DNA from: Delphinus delphis
Lineage: Eukaryota; Chordata; Mammalia; Artiodactyla; Delphinidae
Reading direction: 5' to 3'
Assembly (NCBI RefSeq): GCF_949987515.2
Contig: NC_082688.1
Span: 104,883,893 to 104,947,892, forward strand
Length of the DNA stretch: 64,000 bases
Position 1 is the first letter of the stretch; every line of letters begins with the position of its first letter. Position numbers and translations under genes: made by a program. A model generated the notes under the pieces. That model ran no database searches, had not been told where the DNA came from, and worked only from the letters and a program-made list of their open reading frames with translations. Of the stretch, positions 46,746 through 58,869 are shown piece after piece.

Positions 46746-47250
46746 TGTGTCAAAAGACTGGCTTCTAAAATTATGCAAATCAAATTAGTGTTCTTCCTCT
46801 GAATGAAGCCACATTTAAGACTGTGCTTATGCTAATATTTCTGACACTGATTGAAATATTTTTAGAAATCTTCTTTTGGAATTATCTGGGTCACGGCACT
46901 TAATTTCTCTGGACCTCTGTTTTCTTATTTGTAAAATGAGGGGACAGACCTTCACCATTTGAAGGTGGATTAAATTTTTGGAATGACCAGAAGTCAGTTT
47001 GAACCAATTTTTAAAAATAAGTTTAGAAAACAAATTCAGCAATCCAGAGTGACTTGGGATGTATGTATATATAAATAGGGCCATTGATAACACAAGAACA
47101 AATGTTGTTTTAACTATCTTTGAGTTGTACTTTATTCTGTTTAGTTTTTGACATTTTGTTTTTATCATATACATAAACATTGTTTTATCATTACTTTATG
47201 ATTGTCTTTGAAGCCATTTAAACTTAAGTTTGATCCCCAACTGCTGTTTT

Positions 47251-47386
47251 TTTTTTAAACATCTTTATTAGAGTATAATTGCTTTACAGTGGTATGTCAA
47301 AGTTTCTGCTTTATAACAAAGTGAATCAGTTATACATATACATATGTCCCCATATCTCTTCCCTCTTGCATCTCCCTCCCTCACAC
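47251..47386 (-). repeat. L1 3'-end insertion, antisense
   Basis: T-run and 'acatctttattagagtataa', the same 3' end type as the L1 at 26767. TSD ccccaactgctgtttt at 47235-47250 and 47387-47402, perfect. It lies at the edge of a MIR (about 47400-47610). Confidence 0.92.
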
Positions 47387-47918
47387 CCCCAACTGCTGTT
47401 TTGTTGTATGACTTTTGGAAAGTCCTTTAATCCCTTAGAACCTCCGTTTCTTCATCTATAAAATGGGGATCACAATATTTATTCTTAATGGATATCTAAT
47501 ATCTTTTTAGGACTTAATCTCTATAATAAAAACATTATTAAGAAAGATTAAAGGAGAGTATATGTAAAATACCTGGCACAATTCAGGTACTCAACAAATA
47601 TTAGTCTTTCAGCCCTTCTACCCCAGCACTAAAACAACAATGGCAATAACAACAATGATCTTTTTCTAATTCGAAAACTTAGAATATATGCACTTTCTCA
47701 ATTTATGATCCAATCTTTACATGTTGGAGAGGTTTTTTTTAATGAAATTGTCTAATTTTAACTTTATGTATGATTCTCACAGTCATTATTTACACAAACT
47801 GATACACTGACCTTTGCAACTATTTAATTGGCTCTTTTATTAATTACCACTTTGTTCATCATCATGAACATCTGTCTGCTTTTAACCCTTTCATAGCAGT
47901 TAAAAACTTTTGCTCTGG

Positions 47919-48133
47919 GGCTTCCCTGGTGGCGCAGTGGTTGAGAGTCCACCTGCCGATGCAGGGGACGCGGGTTCGTGCCCCAGTCCGGGAAGATCCC
48001 ACATGCCACGGAGCAGCTGGGCCCGTGAGCCATGGCCACTGAGCCTGCGCATCCGGAGCCTGTGCTCCGCAACGGGAGAGGCCACAACAGTGAGAGGCCC
48101 GCGTACCACAAAAAAAAAAAAAAAAAAAGACAC
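47919..48133 (+). repeat. CHR-2-like SINE, sense
   Basis: Full CHR-2 body with an A-tail of about 19. TSD ttgctctgg at 47910-47918 and 48134-48142. Confidence 0.93.
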
Positions 48134-48454
48134 TTGCTCTGGACATAATTCATCCCCTTAATTCTTTTTTCCTAAGCCTTTAATGGTTCTGGGACTTAAT
48201 TGTATGTTTGCTTAAATTAATTTTTCATATGTTTTGTTCTAGTTATGATCATTCATGTTTATTCCAGCACTAGACAAATGTTCTGTCATAAAGTCAGCTT
48301 GTTACCTTAAAACAACTGCTCTTACAAATTAAAAAATGTGTCTATGCCATGATGAGTCCTCTACTACTTCCATAAACCATGCAAGAAAATAGTATTTCTG
48401 CTTTATAATAGTACCTTTGTAATATTTCAGTGTCCTTGAGAATGATAAATTTCT

Positions 48455-48630
48455 TTAGCTGAAAGGGACTTTTTAGAAATGATGAAATTGTGTACCTTCA
48501 TTTTATAGATGAGGAAAATTAAGAAAAGGGGATAGTGAGTTGCCTAAGATTGTATATTTATTGACAGAGTTGGAACTAAAATCCTGATTTCCTTATTCTA
48601 ATACGAACCTTTTTCTATCCTACCACTTTT
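48455..48630 (+). repeat. MIR, sense
   Basis: 'cattttatagatgaggaaaa', 'gtgagttgcctaagattgta', 'agttggaactaaaatcctga' in MIR order, about 170 bp before the next coding exon. Confidence 0.7.
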
Positions 48631-48801
48631 GGGAACAGATTGACACAGATTTTTGTTATATCCTCTCTTCGGTCAACAGTGTTACCTTATATCTGTCCTA
48701 AAGACATTATTTGGGAAGGAATTAATTTCAAGAATAACATCAGTTTGTCAAAAAAGTAGAGATGTTAGTCTGTATCTTAAACTTAGTATTTTGTTGTCTA
48801 G

Positions 48802-49035
48802 GATAGTGAATGAGAGCCGACAGGTACTCCAGGAACCTGATTTCGCTCAGTCCCTCCTGAGGGATCCAAATACTCCTATTATAAGAAAATCAAGAGGAAC
48901 TTCCACTCAAGGAACATCCACACATGCTTCTTCAACTCAGCTGGCCATGGTGGATGATCAGAGAAGCAAAGCAGGGAGTGTCCACAGCAAAGTGAGCAGC
49001 TACCATGGCAGCCTCCACAGATCCCGTGATGGCAG
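48802..49035 (+). CDS. FZD3: Frizzled-3, coding segment 4 (cytoplasmic tail, Ser/Thr-rich)
   Basis: A 234-bp exon with acceptor ttgttgtctag and donor GTGAGT. It completes Glu518 and encodes residues 519-595 plus two bases of Arg596. The whole segment is intracellular. It starts IVNESRQVLQEPDF and is dense in Ser and Thr, with several basic-Ser contexts (RKSRGTS, SLHRSRDG) that are plausible kinase sites. FZD3 tail phosphorylation is known to modulate planar-polarity signalling and membrane residence. Val573 replaces Ile of human (from memory). The alternative upstream frame reading (from 48653) is intronic and not supported, since the splice acceptor fits exactly. Confidence 0.96.
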
Positions 49036-49334
49036 GTGAGTTTTATTGGTAGATTAGTTTATTTCCTGTGCTGAATTAGAGTCCCACGGCGAGTAGCCAA
49101 TGTGACTACTACTATTGGAAGAGTAGCCAATTCTGAAAAAGAAGTTGATCATTATTAACGTTTTTGAACTTTCCTAGGTACAGTTGTCCCGGATTATGGT
49201 CAGACTTAATGCCAGTCAGAGGAGTTTAGAGTTTGACTCGATGCAGCAAGCAATATGGAGTCATTGACAGGTATTACTGATCAGGGAGAAGGCAGGGTAA
49301 AAGTGGTTATTTTAGTAAGATTAATTTGGCAAAC

Positions 49335-49620
49335 AGTTATGGAATACCTACCATGTCAGGTATTGCGCTAGGCTCTGGGAATACAAAGATGATTTAGGCA
49401 TGATCTTTGTTCTTAATAAGCTCAACAAAAGATAGTGTAGTCATTATTCGTGTTGTGGTTAAAAGCATGGAGTCTGGAATGATAAGCCTCAGTTTCCTCA
49501 TCTGTAAAATAGAAATAGTAATAATATTTGCCCCTTTAGCAATGTTGTAAACAATAAATGAGATAATGTACCTAATTGTTTGGAACAGTGCCCATCTCAG
49601 TTAAGTGCCTGATATCAACT
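49335..49620. repeat. L2/MIR3 trace (antisense) and MIR (sense)
   Basis: 49335-49440 resembles antisense L2 ('taccatgtcaggtattgcgc'). 49453-49620 is a sense MIR ('agcctcagtttcctcatctg', 'atgagataatgtacctaatt'). Confidence 0.65.
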
Positions 49621-49679
49621 TTTACTATCGTTATTATAAGTTAATAATTAAAGTAAAATGCAAATATAATGGTATAGTC

Positions 49680-49903
49680 CAGAGGTTGGCAAACTTTTTC
49701 TATAAAGAGCCACATAATAAATAGCTTTAGTCTTTGTGGGTCATATGGTCTTTGTTGACAACTGTTCATTTCTGCTGTTGTAGCATGAAAGCAGCCATGG
49801 ACAATATGTAGTCAAAATGGGAATGGCTGTGTTCCAGTAAAACTATTTACAAAAATAGCAAGAGGCCTCATTTGACTGGCAGACCATAGTTGGCCAACCG
49901 CTG
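49680..49903. mobile_element. hAT-type non-autonomous DNA transposon (MER20/MER58-like), full length
   Basis: Ends cagaggttggcaaac and gttggccaaccgctg are terminal inverted repeats. The interior has 'tttagtctttgtgggtcata' and 'gctgtgttccagtaaaacta'. 224 bp, both termini present; the 8-bp TSD is not clear. Exact family name uncertain. Confidence 0.8.
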
Positions 49904-49912
49904 TTTAGTAGC

Positions 49913-51180
49913 TTGGACGAGGGGGTGATTAATCGTGGTGGGGAAGGGGATGGGAAAAAGCTTCACAGAGAATGTTTGAGAGTGGGCTGGATGTGCTTTC
50001 CTGTTAACTTTGATGGTGGAGACACTAGAATTAGAAACTTCTTAGGAGCTTTGCATTAATTCAGCCGAGAGATGATGAAGGCTTATGGAAGAGCAGTGGC
50101 AGTGGCAAGAGAGGAAGAGCTGATCTGAAGGATATTTGAAAAGAAGAAATGAAGTGATAGGAGTTGGAGATGGATTAAAGCAATTGGAGAGAAGGAATGT
50201 GCCAAAGATTTTTTTTTTAATATTTCTAGTTTGGGAAACTGAAAGAATGAAAATTATAATGCCTGAAATTCTTTGTTCACTTTGAAACATCTGTTTCTAC
50301 AGCTGTCCTGTATCCTTCCAGTCTCATTCTAGCCTTTCTCTCAGTGTTTCCTGTCCTCCTAGTATAGGATGATTCCTATACTTACTGTCTTTTTAGTCCT
50401 TCTGGTTTGTCCTCTCAACTTGCTTGCTTTTGCCTTCTAACTTGGTCAGCTACCCTATGTTTTAAAAAGTAGCAGCCTTTCTTTGACTATCATATATTTT
50501 CTATCTTTTATCCATTTCTTTTTCTTTTCCTTGCCAGATTTTTGAAATGAATATTTTGAATATTTCCATTCTACCAATTGCATCCTTCATTCCTTGTATT
50601 TCTAGTCTTTTTCACCTTCTTACCCACTTCTAACATCACCAATGACCTATTTTTTAATCACATTCAAAGATCTTCTCTTTCCTACCTTTTCCTTCCATTC
50701 AGCACTCCTAAATAAAAAGCATTCTTCTAAGTGCTAGGGACACAGAGATGGAAGACAGAAGAGTAAACAGTCGGTAGTAGTATACTTTAATGGATATGAT
50801 AAAATCATGTACAAAGTGCTTTGGGATTCCAGAGAAGAAAACCATTTAAGTCACCATGGAAAGTCTTGTTCACAAACAGGATAGCACTTTAATTTGAATA
50901 GGATTCAGAGGAGGCAGTTGGAAATTTCAGACAAGGAAACAGCATATGAGGAGGGAAGGAGGACAAACGGGCAGTTAAGTACCAGGGCAACTGTAGGAGA
51001 TGAAACATGCTGGGAAGTTTGGGGGTTTTTCCCTTACAGCAATGAGAAACTATTAGAAGACTTTGAGCATTGGAGTGATAAAATCAGATTTGTATTTTAG
51101 GAAGATCACTTTGACAACAGCATAGGAGAGGAGATTGTAAGTAAGCCCAGTTGGGAAGTTTCTAGAGTAATTTAGAGGTC
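49913..51180. repeat. L2 fragments of alternating strand
   Basis: 49913-50280 reads as antisense L2 ('gccgagagatgatgaaggct', 'agcagtggcagtggcaagag'). 50290-50700 resembles sense L2 ('acatcaccaatgacctattt'). 50710-51180 is again antisense ('gcattggagtgataaaatca', 'aggaagatcactttgacaac'). Boundaries approximate. Confidence 0.55.
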
Positions 51181-51828
51181 TTAACTTAAGACACTCATAA
51201 AGAGGGAGGAAATCAAAGAATCTTTCAGAGTACGTTTTGTCAACACCACCCTCCATGAACTGACTCTCAGCATTATTTGATGTTTGACATTATTAGCCTT
51301 ATCCTTTTCAATAAGGAATGAACAGTTAGAATACAGCTCTTATGCATGTGGCATTCTGTGTATAAAGAGATATATAGAAGAAAGCTAAAGTATAATTTCT
51401 GCACTCTAGAAGAATATAACCTTATGAGAAAGATAGGACATATACATAAGAACCAACTAAAAAATAATGCAAGTCAGCATATAATTAAAACAGTGAGTAT
51501 TAGAGATGATCAATGTTATAGAACTTCAGAAAAGGGGAAGATCAGATTGGCCCATGAAAATATCTCAGAGGAGATAAGTAGGGTGAGTGAACGGTAATAC
51601 AAGATAAGTTCATATTGAGTAGAGAATTTCTGAAGGCAATTATATATAGGGGGATTTCAGCATCAGTAATCTGAATGGAATGGGAGTTTAGATAAGAAAG
51701 TTTATAATCTTTAATATAAGGTAGTTGGTAATTAAAATTGTGAGATAGAATTCCTTGAATCTTAATTAAAAAAAGGAACAGACCAAGAACAAGACCTTGG
51801 TAAATACAGTAATGATAATACAATAAGA

Positions 51829-52173
51829 GGGACTTCCCTGGTGGCACAGTGGTTAAGAATCTGCCTGCCAATGCAGGGGACACGGGTTCGAGCCCTGGTC
51901 CTGGAAGATCCCACATGCCGCAGAGCAGCTAAGCCCACGCACCACAACTACTGAGCCTGCGCTCTAGAGCCCGCGAGGCACAACTACTGAGCTTGCACGC
52001 CTAGAGCCTGTGCTCCACAACAAGAGAAGCCACTGCAATGAGAAGCCCGCGCACCGTAACGAAGAGTAGCCCCCACTTACCACAACTAGAGAAAGCCCAC
52101 ATGCAGCAAAAAAGACCAAACGCAGCCAAAAATTTTAAAAATTAAAAAAAAAATTAAGTGCCTTTAAAAAAAA
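51829..52173 (+). repeat. Long CHR-1-like SINE, sense
   Basis: Head gggacttccctggtggcaca, complete long body, A-rich tail. TSD of 20 bp with one mismatch at 51809-51828 and 52174-52193 (core gataatacaataaga). Confidence 0.92.
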
Positions 52174-52284
52174 GTAATAATAATACAATAAGAATAGCCT
52201 AACATGTGATTCAGAGAAAGTGCTTATAGACATATGAAGGAATCTATGAAAGTATAGTGTCATGGAAACTAGGGGATATACTAT

Positions 52285-52540
52285 GACCTCCTGTAATGGC
52301 CTTTCTTATCTCTGATTAATTAAAATCATACTCATCCTTTAAGGCCTGCTTGATTCCCATATCCATGGCAGTTAATTAATTGCTTTTTAATCATCCTTTC
52401 GGTGTGACCTATTTTCAATACAGTTCTTTTTCCTTGGCTAAGTTTGCAGTTTCTGGAGGATGTGAACTTGGTGACAGACATTTGTATATTCCCCTACAGT
52501 ATCTAGCCCGGTGCATATTAGGAGACAAATAAATCTATCA
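52285..52540 (+). repeat. L2 3' end, sense
   Basis: 'catcctttaaggcctgcttg', 'ctacagtatctagcccggtg' and 'ggagacaaataaat' follow the L2 3' order. Confidence 0.6.
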
Positions 52541-52853
52541 AACAACTTTAGAAATAATGTGGGCATGCCGTCTCATGGTGATTTCTTTTTGCATCAGTTT
52601 TTAAGTTTACACGTGAACACTATATTTGGCCATGGTTTTCTCATCATTTCATGGTATCTTGGCTGTGAGATCACACGTATACACACATTCCTGCTTCTCA
52701 GTACTCACTCTAGTCCAGACTCCTTGATGGATAATTACTGATCTCAGTGCTACGTAAAATAAACTAAGACTTGGGTAAATATACCTTCACATGTATGTCA
52801 ACTTCAAAGAATAAGTAATTGGTAGTTAGATGAGAGGATGTAAAAAAGGAAGT

Positions 52854-53069
52854 GGGGGCTTCCCTGGTGGCGCAGTGCTTGAGAGTCCGCCTGCCGATGC
52901 AGGGGACACGGGTTCGTGCCCTGGTCTGGGAAGATCCCACATGCCGCGGAGCGGCTGGGCCCGCGAGCCATGGCCGCTGAGCCTGCGCGTCCGGAGCCTG
53001 TGCTCCACAACGGGAGAGGCCGCAACAGTGAGAGGCCCGCGTACCGCAAAAAAACAACAACAACAACAA
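52854..53069 (+). repeat. CHR-2-like SINE, sense
   Basis: Full CHR-2 body, (CAA)n A-tail. TSD aaaaaaggaagt at 52842-52853 and 53070-53081. Confidence 0.93.
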
Positions 53070-53235
53070 AAAAAAGGAAGTAGATGAGTAGGTAGATGGA
53101 GGTTTGAGAAAGAGTGGTTAGTTTGGTAAATAGGTGACATTTTACTATGTAGTTGAGTCCTAATTATCCGTGGGCAGGTGGTTCATATTCTAGAATTTTG
53201 TGGATAGCCATCTATTTCACTTAAATAATTAGACA

Positions 53236-53460
53236 GGGCTTCCCTAGTGGTGCAGTGGTTGAGAGTCTGCCTGCCAATGCGGGGGACACGGGTTCGTGCC
53301 CCGGTCCGGGAGGATCCCACGTGCCGCGGAGCAGCTGGGCCCGTGAGCTGAGCCTGCGCGTCCGGAGCCTGTGCTCCGCAACGGGAGAGGCCACAACAGT
53401 GAGAGGCCCGCATACCACACACACTAAATAAATAAATAAATAAAAAGTTTTAAAAATAAT
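53236..53460 (+). repeat. CHR-2-like SINE with an internal deletion, sense
   Basis: Same family, but the 'catggccactg' segment following gggcccgtgagc is missing. Tail (TAAA)n. TSD aataattagaca at 53224-53235 and 53461-53472, perfect. Confidence 0.92.
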
Positions 53461-53472
53461 AATAATTAGACA

Positions 53473-55306
53473 TAAGAACTCAATTTTTTCTATGAAAAAA
53501 AGTATTCTTTTAGTCTTATTCATTCAATTAAACTCAAAGACAGATTTCATTTTAGAAAATACTCAATTCATATTTTTAATTACCTTGATATCATTCCTAG
53601 AACACTGCATCATATTTGGTCTTTTTCATTTGCCATATTTGTTTGAAATAGATACTTATGAAGTCATTGAGAGGTGAAAGGTCTCCATATTGGCTGGCAA
53701 ATCATATTTGGAGAAATCTTTCACTCAGTTTAGGGCAATGATTATTATGTAACATAATTATTAACTAGAATAACAGGCTTATTATGAAATATTTTCATTT
53801 GCAAACATTGTAATTATTTTACCAAAACTTGCAAACCAAAGGTAAAACCTTTGTATTCTGAATGTGAATTCTTTTATTAAATAAGAATTAAATGCTCTTT
53901 TATAAACCATTCCGTTAACATGAGGAATTTAAAAAATATTTTAAATGTAGCTTTTTATTCTTAAATGTTCTTTTTTGCTTTATGCAAACTGGGAAAAAAG
54001 ACATGCTTTCTTTTATAATTTTAAAGGACTTAATTTTAAAACTGTGATCTAATGAAAACATTTGACAAGCACTGCTATAATACTAGATCAGCTCAGTGGT
54101 ATATGAATCAATCTTTAAAATCTTTAAATTTTACAAATGATTCATATTGAGTCATGAAATTTGTTATAATCATTAAATGAGGGAAATGATAAATGCTTTT
54201 TGACAGCCAATAGGTCTTCAGCTGCTTTTGATTAGTTGTTTTGATGACTATTTGAAAAAGGAATGGCCTGCTACCTTTTTGTTTTTAGAAATAGTACTTA
54301 AAATTTAATGTATTAATTAAAGTTATAAATTATTTTCAGTTGTTTTCTTTGATCTTTGTTATTCTAAATTAAATATTTTTTACAAAAAGTGTATAGTATG
54401 TTTGAGTGTGAGTTTTCTTACCTCTGATGGGGGCTCAGTGAGTCAGAATTGCAACAAAAGAAAATTTAACAGCTCCCACTGCTGCCTTTCAGGATAAGTA
54501 GAATGACGGAGAAGACAGTCTGCAATAAGCCAAGTAGCCCAGTTGACATACTCAAAAGCTGTGTCTTGGGCTAGGGATAAAGGAGAGAATTTGCTTTTGC
54601 AGGAATATGGGTTACAAAGTCTTAGGAGTTTGCTACTTCTGTATTTAAGTTGATGTAGCTTTTACAAAATAGCATCCTCACAGCCTGAAGCCCTAATGAA
54701 AAGTAATTAAGACCATTTACAGGTAGTTAATTCAGCTGTTAACTGGGCTCTCTGTAAAGAAGCTGTCGGCACCTAGCATCATCATTGCTTACCGATTCCC
54801 TCACTTTTTTTTTTTTTTTTTTAGGGTCACGGTAATTTCTCCTCTAATTTCATTTGCTCGCTTTTCCAATGCTACTCTTTTAGTAAAATTGGAGTTTGCT
54901 GTCCTACTGATTATAACCATTCTTCTAAACTCCCTGGGACAATGTCATATTTCTTCTGTTGCTGTTCTTCCTCTCCTGGAACCCACCTCATAACCCAAAA
55001 CTTATTTGAATGAGAAAAGTATCCTTACTTAGTTAGCATAGCTCCAGATCAGTCAGCTCTTCTTAACTTCAGCTTCTGTCCTTTTGCAAAGCATACCTTA
55101 ATTCTGAGCCTAATCAGTAGATTTTCTCTCCTTTCTGTTTGGCCACTTGAATAATTCAAGAGTGTAAATCATCAAAAGTTGGTTGTTACTTTTTCACTTG
55201 TTAGTTTCCTAATTATTTCACTTGATGAGGTATTTTCATGAAAATTTTTAGTGTTATTTTCTAGTGTGTTCTGTTACCTACTTCAAAACAAACTCTCCTA
55301 TGTTAG
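53473..55306. other. Repeat-poor intron sequence before the last exon
   Basis: 1.8 kb without a recognised repeat, apart from a T-run at about 54806-54823. AT-rich, no open frame of note. It ends in acceptor ctcctatgttag. Confidence 0.55.
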
Positions 55307-55520
55307 GTACACTCCCTGCAGTTACAGAGGAATGGAGGAGAGACTACCTCATGGCAGCATGTCACGACTCACGGATCACTCCAGGCACAGTAGCTCTCAT
55401 CGGCTCAATGAACAGTCACGACATAGCAGCATCAGAGATCTCAGTAATAATCCTCTGACTCACATCACACATGGCACCAGCATGAATCGGGTTATTGAAG
55501 AAGATGGAACCAGTGCTTAA
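55307..55520 (+). CDS. FZD3: Frizzled-3, last coding segment and stop
   Basis: The terminal coding exon completes Arg596 and encodes Tyr597 to Ala666, ending at TAA 55518-55520. It is intracellular and rich in His, Ser and Arg (SRHSSSHRL, QSRHSSIRDL), then the end MNRVIEEDGTSA. It lacks the C-terminal E-S/T-x-V PDZ ligand present in some other Frizzleds, as expected for FZD3. With the other four segments it gives 1812 coding bases, 603 residues plus stop. Adding the absent 63 N-terminal residues makes 666. Leu646 replaces Met of human (from memory). Other long frames here are shadows in the wrong phase. Confidence 0.97.
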
Positions 55521-56206
55521 ATTGTCCTAAGGTGGAAAACTTGTGTTGTTTAAAAAGCAGATTTTCTTCTTTGCCTTTGCATGACTGATTGCCGTAACTC
55601 ACTGTTATGATGCTTTCAGTCAGGTGCAGATTGTGTCCATTGAAAAGTAAACTTTTGATTTTTATATTGCAACAAACTTGTAACATCAAGGCATCCAAAA
55701 TGCTAAGAATTATCGCATAAATAATTCTTATTTCTAGGTTATGAAGAAATAATTATTTGTCTGGTAAGCATTTTTATAAACCCATTTGTTTTATATTTAG
55801 AAAAATCCTAAATGTGTGGTGACTGCTTTATAGTGAACTTTCATATAATATCAACTAGTTGTGAGATAACATTCTGGTAGTTCTGTTAATAAAACAAAAT
55901 TTCAGAATTAAAGAAATTTTCTATGCAAGGTTTATTTCTCAGATAAACAGTAGGACTTTGTAGTTTCCTTTCCACTGAGTGAAAAAGAACTGTGTTTTTA
56001 AACTGTAGGAGAATTTAATAAATCAGCAAGGGTATTTTAGCTAATAGAATATAAAATCAACAGAAGAATCTGATTAGTCTATTGAAGGCTCTTTTGAAAT
56101 TCTATCAAAATAATCTTTATTCAGAGAAATACAGGAGCAGGATTAGCAACGGAGTAAAAGCGGAGATGGGCATTTTTCCCGGTAATTGTGCTGTTTTTAT
56201 TACTTT

Positions 56207-56214
56207 TGTAAATA
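56207..56214 (+). promoter_or_regulatory. Candidate Pumilio element in the 3'UTR
   Basis: The octamer tgtaaata matches the UGUANAUA Pumilio recognition motif, about 690 bases after the stop codon. A single short motif, so functional use is inference. Confidence 0.35.
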
Positions 56215-56874
56215 TTACGTTTACTGGCTGTGTTTTTATAACGTATCCATATGCATGATGGAAAATTTTTACTTTGTAGCCATGTTTTCCCATGTAGTAG
56301 TATTGATTCCTAGAGAACTTCATGTTCAGATATGTTCTGTGGAAGCATGTAATAGAATAAGCATCACACATTATAAGGTTTTTTGTGGTAACCATAATTA
56401 CAAAATGGCAAAATGTTTCCTCTGTATTCGTCGTTGTATTTTTCTACAGTGAGATGTGATCTTGCCAAAGCCACCAGATCTTGGTATCCAGGCCCCTCCT
56501 GTCAGTGGGTTGATTGTCTGCACTTGCATTGCCCAGTAGCCAATAGGCTACAGCTTTTGCCCCACACCCTTATTTTCAGATTCTGGATCATTCTTGTTTA
56601 TAGCTGAAATACATATAACCTAAGTCCAAAGAGGTGATTAATTTGGGGTATTTGAAAATCACTGTAGCTAAATGGAGCATGATTAGTCCTGCTGTGAAGT
56701 ATCCTTTAATCTTAAAAATATCAACTCAAAAATGTTTGACATTTTGTCTTATAAAATTTAAATAATTTATAATAAAAACTGTGACGTTTATTAGGCGTGA
56801 AATTGATCGGAAGGGAAAGAAAACTTCTGGAAAATGCTGGATGTGTTTTATAGAAAAGTATATTTAAACAAGGG

Positions 56875-57460
56875 ATCCTCAACGCTGACTACAGATAAGA
56901 ATCACTTGGGGAGCCTCTGATACCGGACACCTTCCTCTCATTCAGATGACAACTGGTAGTTTTTTAAAAAGCTTTCCAGGTGATTCTAATCTGAAACCTG
57001 GCTGCAAGGTGTTTTAAACTAACTTGCCTCTGATGATGATGTGATGGCATCATGTTGTATCACGTGAAAATCTAGCTGGATTCAGTGTTATGGTTTTATA
57101 TCATTACCTGGTATACAACGGGAATTCTGGATCCCACTTCTAAGGATTCTTACTCATTAAGTCAAAGGTGATGGTAGGCCTTTATAATCTGGTTGTAAAA
57201 AGAAATACCACAGGTGATTCTTATGCAAGTATCCAAGAATCACACTTCAAAAAATATTCTAGTCTCTAAAGAGGCCTGGCTTTGCCATATGCTAATTTTT
57301 TACCTTTAACAGGTCAGTTTCTCTGAGCCTCAGTTCCCTTGTTTATAAATGAAGACAGAAGATAAATACCTACCTCACAAAATTGTCAAATAGGTATCAG
57401 ATGAAAACTCATATGAAAGCTCTTTGAAAATTTTAAAGTGTTATGAACTATAAGGGATTA
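56875..57460. repeat. MER5-like trace and MIR within the 3'UTR
   Basis: 56875-57010 resembles a MER5-type hAT remnant ('aagaatcacttggggagcct', 'ttccaggtgattctaatctg'). 57265-57460 is a sense MIR ('gagcctcagttcccttgttt', 'cctacctcacaaaattgtca'). Confidence 0.6.
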
Positions 57461-58045
57461 AGATTATTGAGGATTTAAGAGATTTGTTTGAGGGCTACCA
57501 TAGTACATTCCTTGACATGTGTTTAATTCATGTGTAGTTTTTCCTCTCCTTCTTTAAAACAAAAAGCACCAAGAAATTAGGTGTTGACAGAAGCTTTTAT
57601 CAGGCGCAGAAGTCAGTTTTCTGATAATAATAATTTGTGTATCATGTTTTTTCTTTCAAAGTATGTATTTCTTAATATTTATTATTAATTCTTCTTAAGA
57701 TATAGTTGAATATTTGGCTCAAATGCTTTACTTTTTCCTCTATCTTCATCGTCTTTTCCCTTGAAACTGGAGTTAATACTCAAGACAAGTAGAGTCTGAA
57801 TTCCCTCACGTCTGACAGTTAGTAACCCTTTACTCTGAAAGCCAAACTTACAACAACTCATTTATAAATAAATCAGTAATTCTTGAGGCTTTTGTCTGAG
57901 GATTTCCCCTGAGAACAGCATGAGAGACCAAAACAAACATTCAGACAAAAAAAATAAGTTACTATAGAAGGTACCAGTTTCAGCTCAAAGATGTTGTCAT
58001 CCATCGCCATCTGCATTATATTATCAATTGCCAAAATGTTAATTG

Positions 58046-58257
58046 GGGGCTCCCCTGGTGGCGCAGTGGTTGAGAGTCCGCCTGCTGATGCAGGGGATGC
58101 GGGTTCGTGCCCCAATCCGGGAAGATCCCACATACCGCGGAGCGGCTGGGCCCGTGAGCCATGGCCACTGAGCCTGCGCGTCCAGAGCCTGTGCTCCGCA
58201 ACGGGAGAGGCCACAGCAGTGAGAGGCCCGCGTACCGCAAAAAAAAAAAAAAAAAAA
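58046..58257 (+). repeat. CHR-2-like SINE downstream of the FZD3 stop, sense
   Basis: Full CHR-2 body, A-tail of about 19. TSD gttaattg at 58038-58045 and 58258-58265. It lies 2.5 kb after the stop, possibly within the transcribed 3'UTR. Confidence 0.93.
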
Positions 58258-58869
58258 GTTAATTGTTTTTTTTGTGGGCCGAGTATAGACAGTTAAGTGA
58301 ACATCATTATGAAAATCTTAACTTTGTGCTTCTTGATTTTTATGTATTCATTTGTATCTTCTCTACTAAACTGTTGATGTATTTGTAAAGGATATATTGG
58401 CCTCTCAGTTACTTTCAGTATCTTAGTTTTGCTCCACAAAATTTACTTAATATTGTTAATGCATTGTTTTAAATAACCGTATTTAGTTTGGGTTGTGTTA
58501 TTTATCAAACTAGCGCTCCAAATTAAGATTTTTTTTCTTTAAAGAAACAGTTGAAGAACTATAACAAAACAACAATTTCAAGTCTCAACTAGCTTAATCC
58601 AACATAAGCAAGTCCTGACAGCTTTCCTACCATATGTTTAATTTGTGTTGTGATTGGCATATGATAATGTTTAGTATTTTATTTGTTCGGTTGACAACTG
58701 AGAAAATAATAGTTCTCTCTAAAATGTTAATATGTAACTGAAAGGTTTTCGAGAAGTACTCTGATTTCAGCAATATTGTATTGAATTTTTTCAGTGATTA
58801 AAGCAAACAATTCAAGACAATATTAAGCTCGAAACAGTAGTTTCAAAGAACAACTGATTAGTAACTCAA

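Noticed and set aside
48653..48801. Upstream extension of the open frame before FZD3 segment 4
   Set aside because: A strong acceptor at 48800-48801 and exact codon continuity with 44750 show the extension is intronic.
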